The position numbers and the translations under genes are program-made. 51,537 bases of DNA from Alphaproteobacteria bacterium. Lineage in GTDB: Bacteria; Pseudomonadota; Alphaproteobacteria; UBA6615. The notes beneath the pieces were generated by a model, which was not told the DNA's origin, did not search any database, and saw nothing but the letters and a program-made list of their open reading frames with translations. Positions 35,578 to 44,335 of the stretch are shown piece by piece. The stretch covers positions 1 to 51,537 of the forward strand of contig JAKUPN010000014.1 of the NCBI GenBank assembly GCA_022449545.1, written 5' to 3'. Within the stretch, counting starts at the first letter, position 1, and every line of letters starts with the position of its first letter.

Positions 35578-36771
35578 CTAAACTATTCCTTTTGATCTTA
35601 GTTCTTTGATGTCCTTTTCTGTATAGCCTAAGTCAAAAAGGATCTCTTCTGTATGTTCTCCTGCTTCTGGCGGTGATACCGCAAACGAAGAAGGTGTTCT
35701 TGTTAGGTTTACTGGCTGTCTAACAAATTCACTTTTTGTTGATGAATTCGTACTTAAAGGCTGAGCCATTTTAAGCTCTTGCACTTGAGGATCAGAGAAA
35801 ACTTCCTCGATATTATAGATTGCACCACAGGGAACCCCGACTTCATTTAATTTTTCTATCCATGTCTCGGTATTTTCTGTTTTTGTTATGTTATTTATTT
35901 CTTGGTTCAATAAGTCACGATTATCAGATCTAGATTTGCTATCAATATAATTTTGATCTTCCAGCCATTCGGGTCTTCCAATCACTTCACAAAATCTATG
36001 CCATATGGGTCCTCCTGCAACAGCTATATTCATATAACCGTCAGATGTCTCAAAAACGCCTGTTGGTATACTTGTGGGGTGATTATTACCTGCTTGCCAA
36101 GGAATTTCTTTATCTATCAGCCATCTAGCAGACTGAAAATCAAGCATAAAAATTTGTGCTTCTAGTAATGATGTGTGAAGCCATTGTCCTATGCCGGATG
36201 ACTGACGTTCAATAAGGGCTAAAAGTATACCTTGGGCGCAAAATATACCTGCAGTAAGATCTGCGATGGGGATCCCTGCTCGAACTGGGCCTTGATTGGG
36301 AAGGCCAGTTATAGACATCAATCCACCCATTCCTTGTGCAATTTGATCAAAACCAGGCCTTTTCGCGTAAGGGCCGAACTGACCAAATCCGGATATGCTT
36401 GCTAATATTATTCTTTGATTTACCTTATTAAGGTTTTTGTAATCTATGCCGAGACGGTTTTTGACGTCTGGTCTATAATTTTCAACTACTATGTCAGCTT
36501 TTTCTACTAATTGATTAAATATTCTAAGACCTTCTTTATCTTTTAGATTTAGACTAAGAGACCTTTTATTACGATGAAGGTTTTGAAAATCTGATCCATG
36601 TCTATTACTTGATAAACCTCCCTGGGCTTCTAATGCTTCGGGAATTTCAATTTTTATTACGTCTGCTCCCCAATCAGCGAGCTGTCTAACACATGTTGGT
36701 CCAGATCGGACTCGAGTTAAATCAAGTACGGTAATATCATTTAAAACTGTTGCGGCTGGTAAATGTGGCAT
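35578..36771 (-). CDS. CaiB/BaiF family CoA-transferase (family III)
   Basis: The 397-residue protein has LDLTRVRSGPTC near 16, GADVIKIE near 35, HRNKRSLSLNL near 66, ASISGFGQFGPYAKRPGFD at 124-142 and the catalytic-Asp motif IPIADLTAG (Asp171). The C-terminus ends AGEHTEEILFDLGYTEKDI, as expected. It transfers CoA between acids and heads a two-gene operon with the crotonase. It is the second member of its family in the window, clearly diverged from the one at 4662. The acid substrate is unknown. Confidence 0.93.
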   Translation of the reverse strand: MPHLPAATVLNDITVLDLTRVRSGPTCVRQLADWGADVIKIEIPEALEAQGGLSSNRHGSDFQNLHRNKRSLSLNLKDKEGLRIFNQLVEKADIVVENYRPDVKNRLGIDYKNLNKVNQRIILASISGFGQFGPYAKRPGFDQIAQGMGGLMSITGLPNQGPVRAGIPIADLTAGIFCAQGILLALIERQSSGIGQWLHTSLLEAQIFMLDFQSARWLIDKEIPWQAGNNHPTSIPTGVFETSDGYMNIAVAGGPIWHRFCEVIGRPEWLEDQNYIDSKSRSDNRDLLNQEINNITKTENTETWIEKLNEVGVPCGAIYNIEEVFSDPQVQELKMAQPLSTNSSTKSEFVRQPVNLTRTPSSFAVSPPEAGEHTEEILFDLGYTEKDIKELRSKGIV

Positions 36772-36859
36772 TTCAATAATACTCTCTTGTGGCAGAAATT
36801 ATATATTAGCCTAAAATAGTTGCTTTATATGAATTTAAATTTTTTTCGGAGAATAGAAA

Positions 36860-37183
36860 ATGGCATTTTATGAGTTACGTCAATACAAAGTATGGCCTGG
36901 TAAAATGGATGAATGGGTCAACTTTATGGAGAAAGAGATTATCCCATTTCAAATATCTAAGGGTATGGTTATTACTGGTAGCTTTCGTGGAGAAAAAGAC
37001 GATACTACTTATATTTGGCTTCGAAGGTTTGAAGATGAAAAAAGTAGAGAAAAACTCTATAAAGATGTTTACGAAAGTGATCACTGGAAAAACACAATTG
37101 CTCAACATATACCAGACTTACTGGATCGCGACGGTATGATTATTACCAGAATTGTACCAACTCTAAAATCAACCTCCCAGTAG
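36860..37183 (+). CDS. NIPSNAP-family protein
   Basis: The 107-residue protein matches the NIPSNAP small alpha-beta barrel: YELRQYKVWPGKMDEWVNF, SFRGEKDDTTYIWLRRFEDE, and a tail YESDHWKNTIAQHIPDLLDR. The fold is a dimeric ferredoxin-like barrel; bacterial members occur in catabolic clusters, with poorly known function. The ATG has GGAG upstream. It is divergent from the CaiB-crotonase operon and followed by an SDR after 56 bases. Confidence 0.85.
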   Translation: MAFYELRQYKVWPGKMDEWVNFMEKEIIPFQISKGMVITGSFRGEKDDTTYIWLRRFEDEKSREKLYKDVYESDHWKNTIAQHIPDLLDRDGMIITRIVPTLKSTSQ

Positions 37184-37239
37184 TCTAGTATAATTTAATT
37201 ATTAATTCGGTTTTAATTATTGTTTTTGGGAGACCAGTT

Positions 37240-38010
37240 ATGTCAGATACCGACTTATCTAATAGGCCTGTTGCATTAGTTACTGGAGCTTCATATGGCT
37301 TAGGAGCTGAAATAGCTATTACTTTGGCTCGTGATGGATTTAATGTGGCGGTGACTGAGCTTAGTGCCAAAGACCTAGACCAAACTGTAACTGCAATTGA
37401 GGAGGAAGATGGAGCGAGAGCCGCTTCATTCGATCTTGATTTAAGAGAAACCGGAAGCCTAAAAGAAGCGGTAGAAGGCACGATAAGCGCTATGGGAAAG
37501 ATAGATGTCTTGGTTAATAATGCCGGATTACTTATTGCTAAGCCTGCTCTTGAGGTTACTCTTGATGATTGGGATCAAGTAATGTCCATAAATGTTAGGG
37601 GTTGTTACTTTATGTCTCAGTACGTAGCTCGTCACCTAATAGAGGAAGGAAGGTCTGGCAGTATAATAAATATAGCTTCAACTTTTACTGTAATAGGCAC
37701 GCCTAATGTATCTCCTTATGGTGTGTCAAAGGCTGCTGTGGGCGGAATTACAAGACATTTGGCTGTTGAATGGGCTAAATATGGCATACGTGTAAACGCT
37801 GTTGCTCCAGGTACAGTTGAGACTAAATTAAGGGCGAAAATATTAGCTGCTGATCCTGAACGCAGAGCAACCAATATGGCGAAAATTCCAATGGGGCGTT
37901 TTGGAACACCAGAAGATATGGCTGGTGCCGTATCGTATTTAGCTAGCCCTTCGTCATCTTATGTTAATGGTCATGTGCTCACTGTTGATGGAGGACTGAC
38001 TATTTCCTAA
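37240..38010 (+). CDS. Short-chain dehydrogenase/reductase (SDR)
   Basis: A 256-residue classical SDR with TGASYGLG at 15-22, NNAG at 93-96, Ser147, Tyr160-x3-Lys164 and the C-terminal YLASPSSSYVNGHVLTVDGG. It has GGGAG before the ATG. It is probably an NAD(P)-dependent alcohol or 3-hydroxyacyl dehydrogenase. It is followed by the molybdopterin-subunit gene after 58 bases, likely in one transcript. Third SDR of the window; the substrate is unknown. Confidence 0.92.
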   Translation: MSDTDLSNRPVALVTGASYGLGAEIAITLARDGFNVAVTELSAKDLDQTVTAIEEEDGARAASFDLDLRETGSLKEAVEGTISAMGKIDVLVNNAGLLIAKPALEVTLDDWDQVMSINVRGCYFMSQYVARHLIEEGRSGSIINIASTFTVIGTPNVSPYGVSKAAVGGITRHLAVEWAKYGIRVNAVAPGTVETKLRAKILAADPERRATNMAKIPMGRFGTPEDMAGAVSYLASPSSSYVNGHVLTVDGGLTIS

Positions 38011-38068
38011 AATTCTTTATGATTTTTTTATCATATGATCAATACTTCATATCTGGGAGTAAAAAGAA

Positions 38069-40384
38069 ATGCAATTTGGTATAGGACAGCCAGTCAAGAG
38101 AAAAGAAGACCCTAAATTTCTTAAGGGGTTAGGACGGTATGTATCAGACATGACATTACAAAGGCAGAGTTACGCTGTGTTCGTTTACTCCAATTATGCC
38201 CATGCTGATATCAAGTCTATAGACATCTCTGCGGCAATAAACCTTCCGGGAGTAATTTCTGTTTTAACTGGACGCGACTATGTTGGTGATGGAATGGGGC
38301 CTACTGGCGGAGTTATGCCTGAAGATATGGGAGGCCCCCCAGGGCATCGGACTTCTCATCTGCCGCTCGCCGTTGAAAGAGTTAGATTTGTTGGTGAAAG
38401 AGTGGCTGTCATAATAGCTGAAACTGAAGAACAGGCACGTGATGCTGTAGACCTTATTGCAATAGAGTACACCGAACTTCCAGCTGTGGTTATGGCGAGT
38501 GACGCAATAAAAAATAACGCGCCTCAAGTCTATAAAGAAGCTGATAATAATATAAGTTTTACACTACAATCAGGTGACTCTGCCAAAGTGGAATCGGCTT
38601 TTTCTAAAGCTGATCACATAACAAAATTATCTCTTCATAATAACCGTATTGATGCTGTGACAATGGAACCTAGAGGATGTTTGGGGGAATTTGACGCCAG
38701 CAATGGTCGTCTTAACTTTTATACGAGCACCCAAAATGTTCATGGGATAAGGCAAGGGCTTGCAAGCCAAAATCTGAACGTTCCTGAAAGCATGATACGT
38801 GTGATTGCTGGTGACGTTGGAGGCGGTTTTGGCATGAAAGGTCACGTTTATCCTGAGGAGGCGGTAGTTGCTTGGGCCTGTAAACGCGTGGGGAGGCCAG
38901 TTAAATGGATAGCGACACGCAGTGAATCCCTCATGGGAAATGATCATGGACGTGATCAATCCGTTGATGCGGAACTGGCGCTTGATGGGAATGGTAAATT
39001 TGTTGGGTTGCGATGGCGAGGGCTGCACAATGTGGGTGCTTATATTGAAGGAGCTGGGGCCATTCCTCCTCTCTTTGCGGTCAAATTAGCACCTACTGTA
39101 TATGATATTCCGGCTGTTGATGTGACGAATAAGGCAGTTTTTACTAATACTTCTCCAACAGTGCCATATAGAGGCGCAGGAAGACCTGAAGCTGTTTACA
39201 TTATGGAAAGATTAATTGACCTTGCTGCGCAGGAAACAGGTATAGATCGAGCAGAAATAAGAAAAATAAACTTTATAAAACCAGATGATATGCCTCACAG
39301 TACTGTTACAGGTTGGACTTATGATACAGGTGAATATTCTGCTGCTTTAGAAAAATGTCGAGATCTATCTGATTGGAATGGATATGAGAATCGAGTGATG
39401 CTTTCTAAAGAGAAAGGTCTGTATAGAGGCCGCGGCATTGTCTATTACGTAGATAACACAGGAATATTTAACGAAAGAATGGAGATACGGTTTGATCCGA
39501 GTGGTACGATAACGATTGTGTCTGGTGTCTTGTCTCATGGGCAGGGTCATGAAACCACTTTTGCTCAAATGGTGTCTGAATGGTTGCAGGTACCTTTCGA
39601 GCATATTCGACTTACTCAAGCAGATACTGACGAAGTTCCTATAGGACGAGGTACATACGCCTCGCGTTCAATGATGGTTGGGGGCAGTGCTCTTCAAGCC
39701 GCAGCAAATGATGTTATAGAGAAAGGCAAGAAATTTGCTGCACACTTTATGGAGGCTAATGTCACTGACATTGAGTTTTCTGATGGAAACTTCGTTATAT
39801 CAGGTACTGATAAAGAGATGTCTCTCACTGAAGTCGCTAAAATGTCGTTTATGCCGGTTCATCTGCCAAGTGAAGAGCTAGGAGTTGGTCTACAGGGCGT
39901 AGGAGCGTTTTCTGCTGAAGTACCGAGTTTTCCAAATGGTTGTCATATAGCTGAAGTAGAAGTCGATTCAGAAACAGGTGAAGTAATAATTGATAGGTAT
40001 AGTGTTGTTGATGATATAGGTACGGTCATCAATCCATTGTTAGCTCGCGCTCAAATTCACGGAGGCGTAGTTCAAGGGGTAGGGCAGGCTTTAATGGAAG
40101 ACCTTTATTATGACCGAACAAGTGGACAATTACTTTCTGGATCATTCATGGATTATGGGATGCCACGAGCAGATGTGATGCCAGACATAAAAGTAGAGTT
40201 TAATCCAGTTCGGAGTAAATCTAACCCTATTGGGGCGAAAGGTGTTGGAGAAGGTGGTACTGTGGCAAGCACTCCTACGATAGTTAACGCAATACTTGAT
40301 GCGCTCAAGTCATTAGGCGTCACCAGAATAGATACTCCTGTAACATCCAAAAGAATTTGGGAGGCGATTAATTCGGTCGCTTAA
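38069..40384 (+). CDS. Molybdenum hydroxylase large (molybdopterin) subunit
   Basis: The 771-residue protein is full length for a CoxL/XdhB-type subunit. Seen are GIGQPVKRKEDPKFLKGLGRY at the start, the molybdopterin segment GDVGGGFGMKGHVYPEE, PYRGAGRPEAVY (366-377) and the conserved active-site Glu728 in GVGEGGT. The active-site loop is not the Cys-containing AYRCSFR of CO dehydrogenase, so this is a hydroxylase of another substrate, such as an aromatic heterocycle or aldehyde. It has no adjacent small subunits; a pair lacking this subunit sits at 20993-22357. It overlaps the convergent purU by 4 bases. Confidence 0.93.
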   Translation: MQFGIGQPVKRKEDPKFLKGLGRYVSDMTLQRQSYAVFVYSNYAHADIKSIDISAAINLPGVISVLTGRDYVGDGMGPTGGVMPEDMGGPPGHRTSHLPLAVERVRFVGERVAVIIAETEEQARDAVDLIAIEYTELPAVVMASDAIKNNAPQVYKEADNNISFTLQSGDSAKVESAFSKADHITKLSLHNNRIDAVTMEPRGCLGEFDASNGRLNFYTSTQNVHGIRQGLASQNLNVPESMIRVIAGDVGGGFGMKGHVYPEEAVVAWACKRVGRPVKWIATRSESLMGNDHGRDQSVDAELALDGNGKFVGLRWRGLHNVGAYIEGAGAIPPLFAVKLAPTVYDIPAVDVTNKAVFTNTSPTVPYRGAGRPEAVYIMERLIDLAAQETGIDRAEIRKINFIKPDDMPHSTVTGWTYDTGEYSAALEKCRDLSDWNGYENRVMLSKEKGLYRGRGIVYYVDNTGIFNERMEIRFDPSGTITIVSGVLSHGQGHETTFAQMVSEWLQVPFEHIRLTQADTDEVPIGRGTYASRSMMVGGSALQAAANDVIEKGKKFAAHFMEANVTDIEFSDGNFVISGTDKEMSLTEVAKMSFMPVHLPSEELGVGLQGVGAFSAEVPSFPNGCHIAEVEVDSETGEVIIDRYSVVDDIGTVINPLLARAQIHGGVVQGVGQALMEDLYYDRTSGQLLSGSFMDYGMPRADVMPDIKVEFNPVRSKSNPIGAKGVGEGGTVASTPTIVNAILDALKSLGVTRIDTPVTSKRIWEAINSVA

Positions 40385-41253
40385 TAAAACACGACCGTTC
40401 GATCTTCGTGGGTGATGACACGATGTTGAATGTGATAACGCACGGCTCTAGCTAAAACTAAACTTTCTAAATCCCTTCCCACGCGCTCTAACTCTTGAGG
40501 ATGTTGTGCATGGGTAACTCGTGTAGTTTCTTGATCGATAATCGGACCCTCATCGAGATTAGGAGTAACATAATGCGCCGTTGCCCCAATGAGTTTTACC
40601 CCTCGAATGTAGGCCTGATCATAGGGCTTTGATCCTTTAAATCCTGGTAAGAAGGAATGGTGAATGTTTATAACCCGACCTTTGAGAATTTCACAGGTTT
40701 CGGGAGTTAGTATTTGCATGTATCTTGCTAGAACTGTTAACTCGGTGTTTGTATCTTCGATGATTTTTAAAACTTCATTTTCTTGTTGAGTTTTTGTTTC
40801 AGGTGTAATTGGTAAGTAATGATAGGGTATATCATAGAATACAGCACGCTGTTCTTGGTCTAGATGATTTGAAATGATGCCGACGACATCAACTTCTAAA
40901 GCCCCGATACTTACTCTATAGAGAAGATCATTTAAGCAATGTCCCGGCTTAGAAACCATAATTAATACTCGTGGTTTGTGGCCTTGATTATAAAGTTTCC
41001 AGTTCATAGAGAACCTTTGTGCAATTGGGTTAAACGAACTTTCTATATTTTCTACAGAAGGAGTTGTTTCGCCTGCACCAAATACTGTACGCATAAAAAA
41101 TTGCCCAGATATTTCGTCGTCGAACTGTGCAGATTCTAGAATATTGCATCCCTGCTGTGCTAAAAAGCTAGCAACTTCTGCAACGATACCCATTTGATCA
41201 GGACAAGACAGATTTAAAATATAACGCCTATCAAACTCTTGACGTTTTGGCAT
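40381..41253 (-). CDS. purU: Formyltetrahydrofolate deformylase
   Basis: The protein has 290 residues from the ATG at 41253 (GAGAGG upstream; a TTG at 41265 is less likely). The N-terminal ACT domain covers about residues 10-85 (NLSCPDQMGIVAEVASFLAQQG). The formyltransferase-fold part has the PurU hallmark SKPGHCLNDLL and the catalytic region NIHHSFLPGFKG with His198, then EGPIIDQE. It releases formate from 10-formyl-THF to balance the one-carbon pool. It is convergent with the large molybdenum subunit and divergent from the hydrolase at 41382. PurU may also dispose of one-carbon units from demethylation reactions. Confidence 0.95.
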   Translation of the reverse strand: MPKRQEFDRRYILNLSCPDQMGIVAEVASFLAQQGCNILESAQFDDEISGQFFMRTVFGAGETTPSVENIESSFNPIAQRFSMNWKLYNQGHKPRVLIMVSKPGHCLNDLLYRVSIGALEVDVVGIISNHLDQEQRAVFYDIPYHYLPITPETKTQQENEVLKIIEDTNTELTVLARYMQILTPETCEILKGRVINIHHSFLPGFKGSKPYDQAYIRGVKLIGATAHYVTPNLDEGPIIDQETTRVTHAQHPQELERVGRDLESLVLARAVRYHIQHRVITHEDRTVVFY

Positions 41254-41381
41254 GATTCCTCTCAAAAAATTTGTTTTACAATATTTACAATATCTATATT
41301 TAAGTATGTTTGAATATAATTTATATTCTTCTTTTAAAATGTATTAGACGATTAATTAGGATTTATAAAAGGATATAGGAC

Positions 41382-42590
41382 ATGGCTAAACCTCAATTGC
41401 GACAAGAACAGGGATGGATCTTTGATAACTTTCTTATGCTTTCAGAGAACGAAGATATTCTTCATCCAGGTATTATGGGAACGCGTCTCATTAGAGGGTT
41501 TATGCTTGAAGATTTGCATGCAGTCTACAAAAAGGTTACAGGAAGAAGATCTTTTCCGAAGGCCTGGTTCAAACGGGCAAGTTCATTAGAATCTGCTGCC
41601 AAAGCCGCTGAAGATAGTGGGCAGCTTGTAACCGCTAGAAAATTATATCACAGAGCTTCACTATGTTTTGGGCGCGCGCAACACCTCATACCTGTACATG
41701 GAAATGAGGAAATGAATAAGGCGTATAAATTATTATACGAATGTTATGATAAAGTCATTGATCTATCCAATGGGGGTATGATCAAAAATTCATTAGAGTT
41801 TTCACCAGGCAAAAAGGTTCATTGTGTTTTTCATAAAGCTGCTGGTGAAGGGCCAAAGCCAACAATCCTTATTATTCCGGGCATGGATGCTATTAAGGAA
41901 GACGTTGTTAACCCTTTTTCAAACGATTATCTCGAACGTGGTATTAACGTTTGTGCGCTGGATGGTCCGGGTCAAGGTGAATGTAACTATAACGCCGTTT
42001 GGCTAAGCCAAGATAACTATCAGATAGCTGCTTCAAGGGTCATTGATATGCTTGTAGAACGTGAAGATGTAGATCCCAATAAAATTGGTGTCATGGGAAT
42101 GAGCATGGGGTCTCGGTGGGGCGTTCAAGTGGGTGCTCATGATAAACGTGTAAAAGCTGTATGTGGTCAGATGGCTAATGTTGGATCATTTGACATAATT
42201 TTCGAACAAGCTCAGCCTAACTTTAAGCGAATCTTTATGTATATGACTGGTTACACTAACGAAGATGAATTTGATAAGTTTATACTTAAGATGGATTACC
42301 TACCAGATGTTGCTAAGCGATTGAGCGTGCCTCACTTGCTTGTTGCTGGTGATATGGATGAATTATGTACGCCAGCGGATATTAAGACCTTTAGAGAAAG
42401 TCTGGCGGGGCCAACAGAATTATGGCTCTATGAGGGTGTCTTTCACCCTATGGGGGAAGTAGCTGGAGAAATATACCCAGCAATGTCCGATTGGCTTTTA
42501 AAAACTTTAAATAACGGCAGGTCCAAAGACTATGAAAAAACAGTTTATGTTGAAGAAGGTAGAAATTTAGGTGACTACGATCATGGGTAA
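41382..42590 (+). CDS. Alpha/beta hydrolase with N-terminal helical domain (paralogue)
   Basis: The 402-residue protein parallels the one at 9738 in length and order: helical N-terminal domain to about 130, ILIIPGMDAIKED, ALDGPGQGE, nucleophile GMSMGS (Ser241), Asp326 (AGDMDELC) and His355 (EGVFHP). It resembles 2,6-dihydroxypseudooxynicotine hydrolase / FrsA-like enzymes that cut C-C or ester bonds. AAAAGGA precedes the ATG. It is divergent from purU and convergent with the lyase gene at 42626. Different substrate from its paralogue is likely, since the C-termini differ strongly. Confidence 0.86.
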   Translation: MAKPQLRQEQGWIFDNFLMLSENEDILHPGIMGTRLIRGFMLEDLHAVYKKVTGRRSFPKAWFKRASSLESAAKAAEDSGQLVTARKLYHRASLCFGRAQHLIPVHGNEEMNKAYKLLYECYDKVIDLSNGGMIKNSLEFSPGKKVHCVFHKAAGEGPKPTILIIPGMDAIKEDVVNPFSNDYLERGINVCALDGPGQGECNYNAVWLSQDNYQIAASRVIDMLVEREDVDPNKIGVMGMSMGSRWGVQVGAHDKRVKAVCGQMANVGSFDIIFEQAQPNFKRIFMYMTGYTNEDEFDKFILKMDYLPDVAKRLSVPHLLVAGDMDELCTPADIKTFRESLAGPTELWLYEGVFHPMGEVAGEIYPAMSDWLLKTLNNGRSKDYEKTVYVEEGRNLGDYDHG

Positions 42591-42625
42591 AATTATTCTT
42601 TTGACTGAGTGTTCTATATTAATAT

Positions 42626-43624
42626 TTACTCAGCCGCATTCTTAGCAAGTGCTAATCTAGCTTTTTCAGGTAGTCCTGTCGCTTCTATTTCTTGTATGAA
42701 TGCAGATTTAGATTCCTCGTCCATTTCTAGTACCGGTGGGCGCACCGGCCCTCCGTCCATCAAGATGCATTCCTGCCAGTATTTCATTTCTGACATGGGC
42801 ATTCTTCCTTTGCGCCAGTAACCTTGTATCCATTTTGAGTGTAGTTCTCTAATGGGATTTAGTGATGCTGCAAGTTTTGTTGCCTTTTCAATTTCCCCAT
42901 TCAGTGCGTACTTTGTATACTCATTAATAGGCAAGTGACCTGGCACCTGATACAGATGAGGATTGTAGTTGATTAGCCATTGGTGGCCAAGTTGAGTCAT
43001 ATTGTGCAACCATGGTGCTTCATCAGCTACAGAAATAACTACTTCTTCTCCCACGCTGGCTTCTAACGATATGGTAGCTGCTGGTGCGGGATCAGCCTGT
43101 TTTATTGCAACTATATTTGGCAAAGATATAAGCCGTTTAGCGAGACTTGGATTAATTGGGTGACAATTGGAGGGAACATTAAATAGTACAATACCTATTT
43201 CAGTTCGCTCAGATATGTATTCATAAAAGGAGTAAACTGAATCATCGTTACCTGCTGCGACATAGGGTGTTAAGATAATTACGAAATCAAAACCTATGTC
43301 CCAAGCATGGTTGGCTAGCATTGTAGCATCTTTTACTGATTGATGATGACATCCTGCTATTTGTGGTATTCGACCATTCGCCGCATCGATCATAATTTCA
43401 TGAGCGTGTTTTCTTTCGTCATTCGGCATTGACCAAAACTCAGCGATGTTACCAGAACAATAATGCCCATCGATTTCAAGCTTTGTTATGATATGATCCA
43501 TATTACGGCTGTTTGCTCTATCGTCGAATTCATCTGCCTCGTTCCAACAATAGGGCATTGCAGTCCAAACTCCACGTAACATCTCCTTGGCGGCTTCTTT
43601 GGATTCATATTTGTTATATTTCAT
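42626..43624 (-). CDS. Dihydrodipicolinate-synthase-fold lyase, atypical active site
   Basis: The 332-residue protein is a class I aldolase of the DapA/NanA family. The Schiff-base lysine is Lys175 (NIVAIKQADP). Upstream, where DapA has Tyr133 in YNVP, this protein has Phe148 (VLFNVPSN), and the usual GTTGE motif reads SGNIAE. So the normal proton-relay tyrosine and the paired threonines are missing, and lysine biosynthesis is unlikely. It should act as an aldolase, hydratase or decarboxylase of a keto acid. AAAGGAGA stands before the ATG. It follows a cupin gene on the same strand by 50 bases. Confidence 0.85.
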   Translation of the reverse strand: MKYNKYESKEAAKEMLRGVWTAMPYCWNEADEFDDRANSRNMDHIITKLEIDGHYCSGNIAEFWSMPNDERKHAHEIMIDAANGRIPQIAGCHHQSVKDATMLANHAWDIGFDFVIILTPYVAAGNDDSVYSFYEYISERTEIGIVLFNVPSNCHPINPSLAKRLISLPNIVAIKQADPAPAATISLEASVGEEVVISVADEAPWLHNMTQLGHQWLINYNPHLYQVPGHLPINEYTKYALNGEIEKATKLAASLNPIRELHSKWIQGYWRKGRMPMSEMKYWQECILMDGGPVRPPVLEMDEESKSAFIQEIEATGLPEKARLALAKNAAE

Positions 43625-43674
43625 GCGGTTTCTCCTTTATAGAAACAACAATACTTGTGCCGTTATATAAATCA

Positions 43675-44073
43675 TTAGTTTGATTTTATATTTGCCATTG
43701 CTTTTTGTAGTTCCTCGGCAGAGTCAGCCTTATTATAGTCCTGACTATGTCTCCCGTCACCAGCAGGACTTTTTACAGACCAAAATAAGCAATGACCGTC
43801 TACAGGTAAAATCCCGTGTCTAATATTTCTAGGGATATGTACAACATCGCCGGATTCTATAGTAGTAATATCGTCGCCAAGGACCATGCGCAATTTTCCT
43901 TCTAAAAGGTATATAAACTGTTCCTCGTTGGGATGAAAATGAGGAGGAGGTGCAATTCCTTCTTCGTAATGAACAAGAGCTGCTTTCATGAACTCTCCTA
44001 CAAAACTCTTCATTAAGGCTGGTGCAGTATCATCAGGCTTGAAGTCGATATCAGAGAGCTTGTGATGGGGCAT
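43675..44073 (-). CDS. Cupin protein
   Basis: The 132-residue protein is a compact cupin with full metal set: PPPHFHPNEEQFIYLLEG (His45, His47, Glu51) and VVHIPRNIRHGI (His86). Such small cupins act as dioxygenases, isomerases or lyase helpers. It heads a two-gene minus-strand operon with the atypical DapA-fold lyase. Across a 262-base divergent region lies a second DapA-fold gene, also followed by a cupin, so the lyase-cupin pairing occurs twice. Confidence 0.85.
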   Translation of the reverse strand: MPHHKLSDIDFKPDDTAPALMKSFVGEFMKAALVHYEEGIAPPPHFHPNEEQFIYLLEGKLRMVLGDDITTIESGDVVHIPRNIRHGILPVDGHCLFWSVKSPAGDGRHSQDYNKADSAEELQKAMANIKSN

Positions 44074-44275
44074 ATTTATATCCTCGTAGATTATACAAAG
44101 TACATTTACTCAAATTACTCGAAAAATAGGGTATTTAAGAAAATGTGATTATAATGGTTAGTTTAAACACTTTTACTTTAAAAAAAACTCATTAATTCAT
44201 ATTTGATAAACTTAAATTTGTTTTTTGAATAATTGTAGAATATTATGAGTATGTTTATTGATTAGTAAAAATCGT

Positions 44276-44300
44276 ATCAATTGTATTAGATATAATTGAT
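44276..44300 (+). promoter_or_regulatory. Palindrome over the promoter region of the lyase gene at 44336
   Basis: Bases 44276-44286 and 44290-44300 are inverted 11-base arms (outer ATCAATT / AATTGAT) with one mismatch and a 3-base centre. A TATAAT sits inside the right arm at 44291-44296, 40 bases before the ATG, so a regulator here would cover the -10. A further ATTGAT half-site is at 44257-44262. No clear -35 is present. The surroundings are very AT-rich. Confidence 0.38.
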
Positions 44301-44335
44301 TATATTCAAATAATGAACTTCGGGACATTTAAATA

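Noticed and set aside
38069-40384. Aerobic carbon monoxide dehydrogenase
   Set aside because: The active-site loop reads PYRGAGRPE, not the AYRCSFR form with the catalytic Cys of true CO dehydrogenase, and the small subunits are not adjacent.
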